Shown here: piece after piece, positions 34,071 to 42,363 of the stretch
Position numbering within the stretch: position 1 is the stretch's first letter
Layout of the letters: every line of letters starts with the position of its first letter
Origin: Bin22 sp965207275
Lineage (GTDB): Bacteria; Chloroflexota; Dehalococcoidia; Lucifugimonadales; UBA3495
Direction of reading: 5' to 3'
DNA: 64,000 bases
Assembly (NCBI GenBank): GCA_965207275.1
Contig: CBDBMH010000002.1
Location: 1,550,001-1,614,000 of the forward strand
The notes under the pieces: generated by a model
The model's database searches: none
The model's input: the letters and a program-made list of their open reading frames with translations, nothing else
Told to the model about the DNA's origin: nothing
Program-made: the position numbers and the translations under genes

Positions 34071-34637
34071 CTAGGCTTCTGACGTCGTAGCTTCCGTCTT
34101 GACCTGCGGTTCTTTCCGGTTGGCCGGCCGCCGCGACTTTCGGCTACGGGTAGAGGGCGGGGGCTGGGCCGGAGCTTCATCATAGTAAAAGCGGCCGAAC
34201 TTCAGCTTTTTCATTTCTTCTTCGATGAGGAAGAAGTCGCCCTTGGGCAGCAGGTGCAAATTGCCCTGAAAGGCCATGTACCAGTTTTCCGGGGGCCAGC
34301 GGCGAATGTAGTCCAGGCGGTGAGCCAGCAGGCCAGCCTCGATGTATTGCTCTTCGTCCAAAACCAATTCCGGCTTGATTTCTATGAGGTAGGGCCAGGT
34401 GGCGCTGCCTTCGTTTCTCCAGTAACCGGCGTCTTCCTCCTTGTAGGACTGGGTTACCGTGGCCGTGGCCGTAAATTTGCGTATTCCCATGACGTAATAG
34501 AGCAGCCGGTCATCCTTCTCGACACGCTGCACCTTCCGGCGGTATTCCGACTTCAATCCCTGCCTGGTGAAGTCCATGTGGCGAGTAATGTTGAAGTTCT
34601 CTTCGTTGCACGTAATCATCCAGAAGTTGCGGGGCAT
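34071..34637 (-). CDS. EVE domain protein (PUA-like)
   Basis: A 188-residue protein whose first 150 residues form an EVE domain: it opens RNFWMITCNEENFNITRHMD, with LKSEYRRKVQRVEKDDRLLYYV, IRKFTATATVTQS and the WPYLIEIKPEL block. EVE domains bind modified bases in DNA or RNA. After residue 150 comes a proline/arginine/lysine-rich disordered tail, likely to bind nucleic acid. It stands alone on minus between queG and a thiolase-like gene, with no restriction or defence gene nearby. Confidence 0.8.
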   Translation of the reverse strand: MPRNFWMITCNEENFNITRHMDFTRQGLKSEYRRKVQRVEKDDRLLYYVMGIRKFTATATVTQSYKEEDAGYWRNEGSATWPYLIEIKPELVLDEEQYIEAGLLAHRLDYIRRWPPENWYMAFQGNLHLLPKGDFFLIEEEMKKLKFGRFYYDEAPAQPPPSTRSRKSRRPANRKEPQVKTEATTSEA

Positions 34638-34757
34638 ACCGGTCCTCCCCCTGGTTGCCTGGCGGTCGAAAGACGCCGCCTCGTAGTCCCTATTTTACCA
34701 CTTTGCAGCACAAGGCCCGTCCCGCTTTAGTGGCGCTCGGTACGCTGAATTCCCATT

Positions 34758-34769
34758 GTCCCTAGGGAC
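34758..34769. promoter_or_regulatory. 12-bp perfect palindrome upstream of the thiolase-like gene
   Basis: GTCCCTAGGGAC in the divergent intergenic region. TTGTCC at 34756-34761 overlapping it could be a -35, so it may be an operator. No regulator is identified. Confidence 0.3.
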
Positions 34770-34841
34770 GAATTTAGTGTAACATCTTCCCGAACATCGG
34801 AAGCCCCGAATTGGGGAGCAGGTCAGGAGGAGTAACTGAAC

Positions 34842-36014
34842 ATGACGTCAAGTTCTACTCGTGAGAGGGACATTGCCATCGTGGGTGTTGCCGAATCGGA
34901 CGAAATGGGGACGGTCCCCAACAAGTCATCCCTGCAGCACCACGCTGAAGCTGCCTACAATGCCCTGGAAGACGCCGGCATCGCCAAGTCCGAGATCAAT
35001 GGCCTGCTTACCGCCGGCTTCTCCACCTTGGCTACCGCCGAATACATGGGCATCCAGCCCGGCTTCACCGACAACACGTCCGTTGGCGGTTCCTCATTCG
35101 TTATTCACGTGGCTCACGCGGCCGCCGCCATCCGCGCCGGTTACTGCGACACCGTGCTGATCACCCACGGCCAGGCCGGCCGCTCCACCCGGGCTCGGGT
35201 TCCCGCCGACCCCAACCTGCCCGTCGCCCAGTACGAAAGCCCCTACGGCCTCATTGGGCAGCCCATCAACTACTCCATGGCATGCACCCGCTACATGCAC
35301 GAGTTCGGAGAGGACCGCACTCGCCAGGCCATGGCCGAGCTCGCTGTCTCCACCCGCAAATGGGCCAACCTTAACCCCAAGGCGGTGATGCACGACACGC
35401 CGATGTCCTTCGACGACTACCACAACTCCCGCTGGGTCTCGTGGCCCTTCCACCTTTTCGACTGCTGCCTGGTTACAGACTCGGGCGCGGCCATCGTGGT
35501 AACTACAGCGGAGAAGGCCGCCAACTGCCGGAAGGCACCGGTCTGGCTGCTGGGCGCCGCCGAGGCTCACGACCACAATCTGATCAGCCAGATGCCTTCC
35601 TACACGTCGCTGATTGCCCGCGAAACCGGGCCCAACGCCTTGCAACGTGCCGGCGTTACCCACGACGACATTGACGTAACCCTGATTTACGATTCATTCA
35701 CCTACACGGTAATGCTTTCCCTGGAGGGTCTGGGCTTCTGCGGTCCCGGTGAGGCTCCGGACTTCGTGGCCGACCAGCGCACGGCTCCGGGTGGTGACTT
35801 CCCCCTGAACACTGCCGGCGGCGGCCTCTCTTACACCCACCCGGGCATGTACGGCAGCTTCCTGCTGGTTGAATCGGTCCGGCAGTTGCGGGGCGAGTGC
35901 GGCGACCGCCAGGTAAAAGCCAAGGACGGTAGTGAAATCCCAAAGATATCCCTGGTCAACGGCACCGGCGGTTCCCTTTCGTCCACCGGTACGGTGATAC
36001 TGGGCCGGGATTAG
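34842..36014 (+). CDS. thiolase-fold protein (SCP2/lipid-transfer thiolase-like), catalytic Cys absent
   Basis: A 390-residue thiolase-fold protein. The N-terminus DIAIVGVAESDEMG and the Gly-rich block NTSVGGSSFVIHVAHAAAAI (residues 78-97) match the SCPx-like group. The nucleophilic Cys position of CGSG is glycine here (VGGSS). The C-terminal NTAGGGLSYTHPGMYGS keeps the HP motif. Such proteins often work with a DUF35/OB-fold zinc-ribbon partner encoded next door; none is present, since ychF follows. Probably acyl-CoA binding or retro-aldol chemistry rather than a classical thiolase. Confidence 0.82.
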   Translation: MTSSSTRERDIAIVGVAESDEMGTVPNKSSLQHHAEAAYNALEDAGIAKSEINGLLTAGFSTLATAEYMGIQPGFTDNTSVGGSSFVIHVAHAAAAIRAGYCDTVLITHGQAGRSTRARVPADPNLPVAQYESPYGLIGQPINYSMACTRYMHEFGEDRTRQAMAELAVSTRKWANLNPKAVMHDTPMSFDDYHNSRWVSWPFHLFDCCLVTDSGAAIVVTTAEKAANCRKAPVWLLGAAEAHDHNLISQMPSYTSLIARETGPNALQRAGVTHDDIDVTLIYDSFTYTVMLSLEGLGFCGPGEAPDFVADQRTAPGGDFPLNTAGGGLSYTHPGMYGSFLLVESVRQLRGECGDRQVKAKDGSEIPKISLVNGTGGSLSSTGTVILGRD

Positions 36015-36055
36015 CGGATAATCCGATCATAAGAGCAGGCAGGATGCTGTAACCC

Positions 36056-37147
36056 ATGGACATAGGAATTATCGGTCTTCCCCAATCGGGGAAGACGACG
36101 GTGTTTAACGCTTTGACCCGCGGCCATGCTGACACCAGCGGCGCCAGCGGGTCTGCTACTGAAATGCACCTGGGCGTGGTGAAAGTCCCCGACCCCAGGC
36201 TGGAAGTCCTTTCCGGCATGTATAACCCCAAGCGGGTTGTGCCGGCTGAGATCAAGTACTGGGACGTGCCCGGCCCCGAATCCCTGGCCAAGTCCCAGGG
36301 AATCGTGGGCCAGTACCGCAACATTCTGCAGGGCGCCGACGCCTTCCTGGTAGTTGTAAGGGCCTTTGACAACCCGTCGGTGATGCACCCCCTGGAAACC
36401 ATCGACGCGCGGCGGGACTTGGAAGCCATGCTGAGTGAACTGACCTTTGCCGACCTGGAAGTAATGGATCGGGCGGTTGACCGGCTTGAAGACGGGACGA
36501 AGAAAGCCAAACCGGCGGAGCGGCCGGCCATGACCCGGCAGATGGAGACCCTGCGGAAGGCAAAGGAGGGTCTGGAGGCGGGAATTCCGCTGCGCGCCCA
36601 GCAGGTGACTGAATCAGAATCGGCCATTCTGGTCAATTACCAGTTGCTCTCGGGCAAGCCGGTTATCGTGGTATTCAATACTAACGAGGATGGGCCCGAA
36701 CCATCTCTGCACCACATGGACCTGAACCTGCCGGAAGGAGATGAGCTTGGCGAGGTATGCTTGAGCGCCAAACTTGAGGCCGAACTGGCGTTGATGTCCG
36801 ACGAGGAGGCCGAGGAATTTCGCTCTGATCTGGGACTGGACGACTCGGCCATGAACCGGGTAATCCGCGCCAGCTACAGCACCCTGGGCCTTATTTCCTT
36901 CCTGACCGTTGGACCGGACGAGGTCCGCGCGTGGAGTGTTCCCAGGGGCATTCCGGCCCAGGCAGCCGCCGGGACCATACATTCCGATTTTGTTCGGGGC
37001 TTTATTCGCGCCGAGGTCATTCCCTACGACGACCTGCGCCGCTGCGGAAACATTGCCCAGGGCCGGAAGGAAGGGGCGCTCCGTTCGGAAGGCAAGACCT
37101 ATCCGGTCAAGGACGGCGACGTGATCAACTTCCTGGTGAACGTTTAG
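36056..37147 (+). CDS. ychF: YchF/OLA1 family ribosome-associated ATPase
   Basis: A 363-residue TRAFAC P-loop NTPase. Walker A is GLPQSGKTTVFN at residues 7-18. The G4 motif is NTNE instead of NKxD, the hallmark that makes YchF/OLA1 prefer ATP. The C-terminal TGS domain runs from about residue 275 (ISFLTVGPDEVRAWSVPRG) to INFLVNV. It binds ribosomes and is linked to oxidative-stress responses. Complete. Confidence 0.92.
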   Translation: MDIGIIGLPQSGKTTVFNALTRGHADTSGASGSATEMHLGVVKVPDPRLEVLSGMYNPKRVVPAEIKYWDVPGPESLAKSQGIVGQYRNILQGADAFLVVVRAFDNPSVMHPLETIDARRDLEAMLSELTFADLEVMDRAVDRLEDGTKKAKPAERPAMTRQMETLRKAKEGLEAGIPLRAQQVTESESAILVNYQLLSGKPVIVVFNTNEDGPEPSLHHMDLNLPEGDELGEVCLSAKLEAELALMSDEEAEEFRSDLGLDDSAMNRVIRASYSTLGLISFLTVGPDEVRAWSVPRGIPAQAAAGTIHSDFVRGFIRAEVIPYDDLRRCGNIAQGRKEGALRSEGKTYPVKDGDVINFLVNV

Positions 37148-37170
37148 CAGAGACCGCCAGGCTCCCCGCC

Positions 37171-37689
37171 TTGTTCTCCATCCGGCAATTTCGACAGCAA
37201 GACACGGACGATGTTCGCCGCCTGTTCGTTGAAAGTCAGCGCCAGTTTTCCGCCGGCCTTGAGCGGGAGATTGAATCTTACATAGAAGACACCCTGGCGG
37301 GTGACCTGTCCGACATTCCCGGCAACTACATTAACAGACCGGGCAGCAACTTCTGGATAGTCGAAGCAGGGGAACAGGTAATCGGTATGGTCGGGCTTCA
37401 ACGGCGGGACGCTGCCACCTGCGAAGTCCGTCGAATGGCGGTAGACAGCCGCTGGCGCCGGAAAGGTATCGGGCGGTCGCTGCTGGAGACCGCCGAGGAT
37501 TTTGCCCGTTCCCAGGGCTTTGAGAGCATGGTTCTTTCCACCATAACGCCCCTTCAGCCGGCTATTTCCCTCTACGAAGGAGCAGGTTTCGGGCTGACAG
37601 GACAAGGCCAATATGGCGCTGTAACCGTGCTCCATTACAGCAGGGACTTGCTTAGTGACCCGAGCCGTCCAGGGGGCGGGCAAAGCTGA
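37171..37689 (+). CDS. GNAT family N-acetyltransferase
   Basis: A 172-residue GNAT acyltransferase. The acetyl-CoA motif A is VRRMAVDSRWRRKGIGRSLLETAEDFA, with the Q/RxxGxG/A loop as RRKGIG. Motif B, LQPAISLYEGAGF, follows. The open frame extends upstream within ychF in another frame, but homology begins only at FSIRQFRQQDTDDV, so a TTG at 37171, 23 bases after the ychF stop, is the best start; its ribosome-binding site is poor. The 3' end overlaps the converging VOC gene by 38 bases. Substrate unknown. Confidence 0.78.
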   Translation: MFSIRQFRQQDTDDVRRLFVESQRQFSAGLEREIESYIEDTLAGDLSDIPGNYINRPGSNFWIVEAGEQVIGMVGLQRRDAATCEVRRMAVDSRWRRKGIGRSLLETAEDFARSQGFESMVLSTITPLQPAISLYEGAGFGLTGQGQYGAVTVLHYSRDLLSDPSRPGGGQS

Positions 37690-38017
37690 GTTCGTGGCCG
37701 TCCGGGTCGGTGATGTGAAAGTACCTTTCTCGCCAGGGGGCGTCGATAGGTTCCGTGTCGGTAACCAGTCCGGCGCTGACCAGCCTGGCGTGCATCCGGT
37801 CCACGTCATCCACGTAGAAAATGGTCCTTCCCCACCAGGTCAATGGCCGGTCGGTGGAGATCAGGTTCAGGTAGCCGTCACCCACCCGGAAGCTGGTAAA
37901 AGCGGCGCTTTCTCCACCATACAGCATTTTCAGGCCAATGCCTTCCCGGTAGAAGACCACCGACCGGGCCATGTCATGCACTCCAAGAGTCACCGCGCTT
38001 ATGCTTTGTACCGTCAA
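37652..38017 (-). CDS. VOC (glyoxalase/bleomycin-resistance) family protein
   Basis: A 121-residue vicinal-oxygen-chelate protein with paired beta-alpha-beta-beta-beta modules: ISAVTLGVHDMARSVVFYRE at the N-terminus and TIFYVDDVDRMHARLVSAG then ITDPDGHELSFARP at the C-terminus. The late Glu in HELSF is a typical metal ligand. The TTG start has GGGGAG 6 bases upstream. Substrate unknown. Confidence 0.82.
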   Translation of the reverse strand: MTVQSISAVTLGVHDMARSVVFYREGIGLKMLYGGESAAFTSFRVGDGYLNLISTDRPLTWWGRTIFYVDDVDRMHARLVSAGLVTDTEPIDAPWRERYFHITDPDGHELSFARPLDGSGH

Positions 38018-38041
38018 CCTGGTCTCCCCGCCTTAACTCGC

Positions 38042-38050
38042 TGTTATAAT
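38042..38050 (+). promoter_or_regulatory. extended -10 promoter for larE-larC
   Basis: TGTTATAAT, a TGn-extended consensus -10, 75 bases before larE. A short palindromic stretch, TCGCAATGCGA, follows directly at 38053-38063 and might be an operator. Confidence 0.5.
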
Positions 38051-38125
38051 ATTCGCAATGCGAGATTTTCTATTCCTGCTGTACTTTCAATCCCTTATGT
38101 AAATGGTAGCAAACGGAACCACGTA

Positions 38126-38995
38126 ATGGCAAAGACCGTTCCACAGTCAGAAGCGCCGACGGAAAAGGACATTGAGCGACTGGAGACTATCCTGCGAGAG
38201 ATGGGATCGGTCATTGTCGCCTATTCCGGCGGCGTGGACAGCGCGCTATTGGCCGTCGCGGCCCACCGTGCCCTTGGGGAAAGAGCGTTGGCCGTTACCG
38301 CCGTATCGCCGGCGCTGGCGGTACGGGAACTGGCCGGGGCTGAGACACTGGCCCGTCGGTTCGGCTTTTCCCACCGGACGATTAACACTTCCGAAATGGA
38401 GCGGGAAGGCTACGTTGCCAACGCCCCCAACCGTTGTTACTTCTGCAAAACCGAGCTGTACACGGAACTGTGCGTGTTGGCCGAGACGGAAGGCTACCAA
38501 TGGGTCGCCAACGGGGCAAACCTGGACGACCTGGGAGACTACCGGCCCGGCTTGCAGGCGGCTGCCGAAAATCGGGTCCGCAGCCCCCTGGTGGAGGCGA
38601 ACCTGGACAAGGAGGCCGTGCGCAGGATGGCCCATTACCTGGAGATGCCGGTATGGGACAAGCCGGCTCAGCCCTGCCTCTCTTCCCGCATTCCGTACGG
38701 CACGCCCGTAACTTTGGAAAACCTTTCAATGATTGAGCGGGCAGAAGACTATCTCAAGAGCCTGGGCTTGCGGGAGGTGCGGGCGCGCCACCATCAGAAC
38801 CATTGCCGGGTGGAGGTGGGAGAGGCTGAAATGGAGATGGCCTTCGCACACCGCACGGAAATCGCCGCGGCGCTCAAGGAAATCGGTTACCTTTGGGTGT
38901 CCCTCGATTTGTCAGGTCTGCGTTCGGGCAGCCTGAATGATCAGCTAAACCATGGCAGAACGTCGGCGCCAGATAAGGCCAATCCGCCTCTTTAG
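38126..38995 (+). CDS. larE: ATP-dependent sacrificial sulfur transferase LarE
   Basis: A 289-residue PP-loop pyrophosphatase-type enzyme. The PP-loop is VIVAYSGGVDSALLAVAA near residue 28 and the NRCYFCKTELY block is near residue 103. In LarE a cysteine or a Fe-S cluster supplies the sulfur for converting the carboxylates of P2CMN to thiocarboxylates. A candidate Cys lies in AQPCLSSRIPYG (about residue 184). The product is a precursor of the nickel-pincer nucleotide. larC starts 17 bases downstream, so this is a larEC operon. Confidence 0.9.
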   Translation: MAKTVPQSEAPTEKDIERLETILREMGSVIVAYSGGVDSALLAVAAHRALGERALAVTAVSPALAVRELAGAETLARRFGFSHRTINTSEMEREGYVANAPNRCYFCKTELYTELCVLAETEGYQWVANGANLDDLGDYRPGLQAAAENRVRSPLVEANLDKEAVRRMAHYLEMPVWDKPAQPCLSSRIPYGTPVTLENLSMIERAEDYLKSLGLREVRARHHQNHCRVEVGEAEMEMAFAHRTEIAAALKEIGYLWVSLDLSGLRSGSLNDQLNHGRTSAPDKANPPL

Positions 38996-39012
38996 CCCGG
39001 CAGACTTCGTAG

Positions 39013-40221
39013 ATGAAAGCAGCCTACATTCAGTCCATCGGCGGCGCCAGCGGCGATATGCTGCTCGGCGCCCTGTTGGATTTGGGGCTTTCTTTGGAAG
39101 CATTGCGTGAAGGGCTGTCGTCTTTGAAAGTGGGCGGCTACCGGCTTGCAACCACGTCTGAAGCCAGATGCGAAGTTCGGGGCACCAAGCTGACCGTCAA
39201 TCTGGACGGAAAACAGCGGTTTGCGCCCCGGGAACTTAACGCCGCAGTTACCGCCAGCGCCTTGCCCGAATGGGTGAAGGCCAGCAGTGTCAGAGTGCTG
39301 AATAGCTTGTGGCAGGCTGAGTGCCGCGTCCACGGGGAAGCGCCTGATGTACTGGAACTGGAGGAGTTGGGAACCGTTGATACCCTGGTGGACGTGGTCG
39401 GTTTTGTTTATGGCCTGCACCATCTGGATGTCGGCGAAGTTTATTCCGCCCCCCTGGTACTGGGAGCGTCTTCACCCCCCCGCCGGCCCGGCGGCTATTC
39501 CAATCCCTCCCCGGCGACGCTGGAACTGGTTGCCATGGCCAAGGCCCCGGTCTCACCGGAACTTGCCATTCACCAGGGAGTGGGCGAATTGACCACTCCA
39601 ACCGGCGCCGCCATCATAGCCGCTCTGGCGACATTCGACAGGCCTGCCATGACGGTTGAGGGGATTGGGGTGGGCCTGGGCGGCAAAGACCCGGAGGCAT
39701 TCCCCAACGTGGTCCGGATCTGGTTGGGGGAAACCTTACGCCAGAAAATGGCGGAAACCGGACTGGCCCGAAAGCAGCAGGGAATTGTTCTCCTGGAAAC
39801 CAACCTGGATGACGTAACCGGCGAGGTACTGGGTTACACGCAGGAGCGATTGTTTGACCTGGGCGCGCTGGATGTTTGGCACACGCCAATCCAGATGAAG
39901 AAGAACCGGCCTGGGGTGATTTTGTCAGTCCTGTTACCGGAAAAGCTTGAAGATGTGGCGGTGGAGTCAATACTACGGGAGACGCCCACGCTGGGAGTTC
40001 GCAGCCGCCCCGTGGAAAGATACGCGGCGGAACGCAGAACAGTGCAGATGGAAACGCCGCTGGGGCTCGTTAGCGTCAAACTGAAGTACCTTGCTGGCGC
40101 TGTCGTTGGCGCTTCGCCGGAGTATGAAGACTGCCGGCGAATTGCGCTGGATACCGGGATGCCATTGCAGGATGTTTGCCGCCAGGCAGAGGCTCAGGCT
40201 CAGGAGCTGTACCTGACTTAG
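39013..40221 (+). CDS. larC: nickel pincer cofactor biosynthesis protein LarC
   Basis: A 402-residue LarC (DUF111) protein that inserts nickel into the pincer nucleotide in a CTP-dependent way. It opens QSIGGASGDMLLGALLDLG and includes HLDVGEVYSAPLVLG with the GELTTPTGAAIIAALA block. The C-terminal part starts ETNLDDVTGEVLGYTQERLF and has VWHTPIQMKKNRPG. It is a single intact frame here, whereas some species need a frameshift to join LarC1 and LarC2. Confidence 0.92.
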   Translation: MKAAYIQSIGGASGDMLLGALLDLGLSLEALREGLSSLKVGGYRLATTSEARCEVRGTKLTVNLDGKQRFAPRELNAAVTASALPEWVKASSVRVLNSLWQAECRVHGEAPDVLELEELGTVDTLVDVVGFVYGLHHLDVGEVYSAPLVLGASSPPRRPGGYSNPSPATLELVAMAKAPVSPELAIHQGVGELTTPTGAAIIAALATFDRPAMTVEGIGVGLGGKDPEAFPNVVRIWLGETLRQKMAETGLARKQQGIVLLETNLDDVTGEVLGYTQERLFDLGALDVWHTPIQMKKNRPGVILSVLLPEKLEDVAVESILRETPTLGVRSRPVERYAAERRTVQMETPLGLVSVKLKYLAGAVVGASPEYEDCRRIALDTGMPLQDVCRQAEAQAQELYLT

Positions 40222-40241
40222 CCCCATTTGTTCCTGACAGT

Positions 40242-41387
40242 CTAGTAGGACTGGAACAGCCTGCCCCACTCCGTCCTGAGCGCGGAACTGATCCGCCCCT
40301 TGCCGTGGGTTTTCAACCAGTAGCCGTTGTGGTACACGTTGGATGCCACAAAGGCCAAAGATGCCAGGGGGCTGCGCAGCAGGAAATTCTCCAAGGGCTT
40401 CAGCGGGCCCCAGTAAATCATTTTCTGGCCCCTGCTGGCGAAGGTGTTTTCGGTACCGGAAAAGCGCCAGTTGACCTGGCTGATATCCTCGCCCACCACT
40501 TCAATCTGCGATAGATCCCCGCAACCCAGGCCCCGCTCGTGGGCCAGGCGAATAAACTTCAGGCTCATTGGATCAAAACCCATCATGTGGGCTGCCACAG
40601 CGTCGATTGCCACCTGGTCCGCGCTGGCGAGGATACGGTCCTTCACGTGCCAGCGCATGGCCCGCGGCCCGGGGCCATCGCCTGCAAAGGTGCCATCCAT
40701 TACCGCGAACAGGCCGGGATGGATTTCCTGCTGGATAGCCAGCAGGTCTACCAGCGTCTCGTGGATCACGGAATGGGTCCAGTGGCGCTTCCGGTGCAGC
40801 AGGCCCCCAAATGCATTCTTCATCGCTCCGGTCATGGTGGTGAACACATGGGTCTTCATGGTGGGTAGCTGGATGATATTCTTCCCAGGGAAGATCTCGG
40901 GAATCTGGATGCCTTCCGGGAAAATATCGTCCAGCACCAGCATTTCAGCCCGGGGCTTGTAGTCGACCCAGACGTTGGGGGGCGAGTCCAGGTGAACCGT
41001 AGGAAGGTTGTACTTGTCCTGCACCGCCTTGTGCTTGTTGTTCTCCTCTCCTTCATAGGAGTCTACAACCACGGTGCCATTGTGCGCCGCAATCAAATCG
41101 CCATGGCCCAACTTCTTCAATGCCTGGACTACTCCCTCCAACTGCCAGGGCGTGGTGGAACAACCGGGGTACCAGTGTTGCCACGAAATGTTAATTTTCA
41201 AGAGTGTCGCCAAATCCGGTGATAGGACCTGCTCCACGCCGGCCAATGTCATGGCACGGCCAACATCCTCCAGCACCGTTTCCGGCCGGGTCGCCACCAC
41301 TGACACGACGGAGCGACCCATCGGCCGGCCCACTCCCTTATCGGCGAAGGGCGCCGGGAGGATTACCGGATTACCCGATTCCTGCAT
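40242..41387 (-). CDS. DUF362 domain-containing protein
   Basis: A 381-residue DUF362 protein. The diagnostic block LPTMKTHVFTTMTGAMKNAF lies near residue 175, with conserved Lys and His. It lacks the ferredoxin-like Cys clusters found in some DUF362 proteins. It is the last gene of the larB - flippase - UbiA - DUF362 run on minus, 22 bases after the UbiA gene, and converges on larC with a 20-base gap. The function of DUF362 is not established. The setting makes a link with the nickel-pincer cofactor conceivable. The ATG at 41387 has GGAG 8 bases upstream and is preferred over a TTG at 41402. Confidence 0.8.
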   Translation of the reverse strand: MQESGNPVILPAPFADKGVGRPMGRSVVSVVATRPETVLEDVGRAMTLAGVEQVLSPDLATLLKINISWQHWYPGCSTTPWQLEGVVQALKKLGHGDLIAAHNGTVVVDSYEGEENNKHKAVQDKYNLPTVHLDSPPNVWVDYKPRAEMLVLDDIFPEGIQIPEIFPGKNIIQLPTMKTHVFTTMTGAMKNAFGGLLHRKRHWTHSVIHETLVDLLAIQQEIHPGLFAVMDGTFAGDGPGPRAMRWHVKDRILASADQVAIDAVAAHMMGFDPMSLKFIRLAHERGLGCGDLSQIEVVGEDISQVNWRFSGTENTFASRGQKMIYWGPLKPLENFLLRSPLASLAFVASNVYHNGYWLKTHGKGRISSALRTEWGRLFQSY

Positions 41388-41409
41388 TGTTTGTTGCTCC
41401 AAGAGACGG

Positions 41410-42363
41410 CTAGCCGGAGCCGTACAGCATAAGGATAGCGCCGGCCGCGGCCAGCCAGGTTGCCACCGATATTACCATAGGCCAGTCCTTCGCTATCAAT
41501 AGCTCCGGATACTCGGCTTCGTCACTGGTGTGAACCAGGTACAGGAACCGGAACAGGCCAAAGGCCACCAGGGGAATAGTAAGCAGCATGGCGTCGTTGT
41601 CCGGCAAATTTGCGGCCTCAATGGTGTACAAGGCATAACTAACCAGGGCCGTGGTTGCCGCTATGATCAATAGTTGCCCGGCGAAGGAAAGGGGGTACTT
41701 CGCCAGCACCGGACGTTGGGTTTCCGGTGAAGCCCCGGCCAGCCTGACCTCGGCAAACCGGCGGCCCAGGACTACGAACAGCGCCGCCGCCCCGGTGGTG
41801 GTGTACAGCCATGGAGAAGGGTTAACCCCAATAACCAGGGCTCCTATTACCGTCCTGATAACGTACCCGCTGGCTACCAGCAGCACGTCGATCACCACCA
41901 GCCTCTTCAGCCCCAGGGAATAACCGGCGTTCAGCGTCAGATAGAGGACCCCGATTCCCGTAAGAATGGGTTCTATCAAACTAAGGACAGCTAGGCCGGA
42001 AGCCAGGCAAACTACCAGGGTCAATACCGCCAACGGGACACTGACTTGACCGGCGGCCAGCGGGCGTAATCGTTTGACCGGATGGTTGCGGTCGGATTGC
42101 CGGTCCTGCAAATCGTTGAAGAGGTAAACGGCGGCAGACAGGGCGCAGAATGCCACGGCCGCCAGGACCACCTGGAGCAACAAAGCCGGAATTGCTTCCA
42201 GGTCGGCAGGGGACCAGGCCAGATCAATCGCGAAGAGAAAGGGCAGAAACACCAGGCTGTTCTTTATCCACTGTCGCGGCCGCACCGCCCTCAGTAGCGC
42301 CGGTCCCCTGGACCTGGGTGCAATCGGGGAATCAGATTCTCCGTCAAGACACATGCTACCCAT
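41410..42363 (-). CDS. UbiA family prenyltransferase, decaprenyl-phosphate phosphoribosyltransferase-like
   Basis: A 317-residue integral membrane protein with about eight or nine helices. The first Asp motif reads YLFNDLQDRQSDRNHPVKR (NDxxDxxxD), preceded by RAVRPRQWIKN. That opening is typical of the subgroup including decaprenyl-phosphate phosphoribosyltransferase (Rv3806c type), which makes polyprenyl-phosphoryl-ribose for cell-envelope sugars. It overlaps the upstream flippase-like gene by 8 bases. The specific acceptor is inferred only from the subgroup. Confidence 0.82.
   Translation of the reverse strand: MGSMCLDGESDSPIAPRSRGPALLRAVRPRQWIKNSLVFLPFLFAIDLAWSPADLEAIPALLLQVVLAAVAFCALSAAVYLFNDLQDRQSDRNHPVKRLRPLAAGQVSVPLAVLTLVVCLASGLAVLSLIEPILTGIGVLYLTLNAGYSLGLKRLVVIDVLLVASGYVIRTVIGALVIGVNPSPWLYTTTGAAALFVVLGRRFAEVRLAGASPETQRPVLAKYPLSFAGQLLIIAATTALVSYALYTIEAANLPDNDAMLLTIPLVAFGLFRFLYLVHTSDEAEYPELLIAKDWPMVISVATWLAAAGAILMLYGSG

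Noticed and set aside
36931..37170. Upstream extension of the GNAT frame
   Set aside because: It overlaps ychF in another frame and lacks similarity to the GNAT fold.
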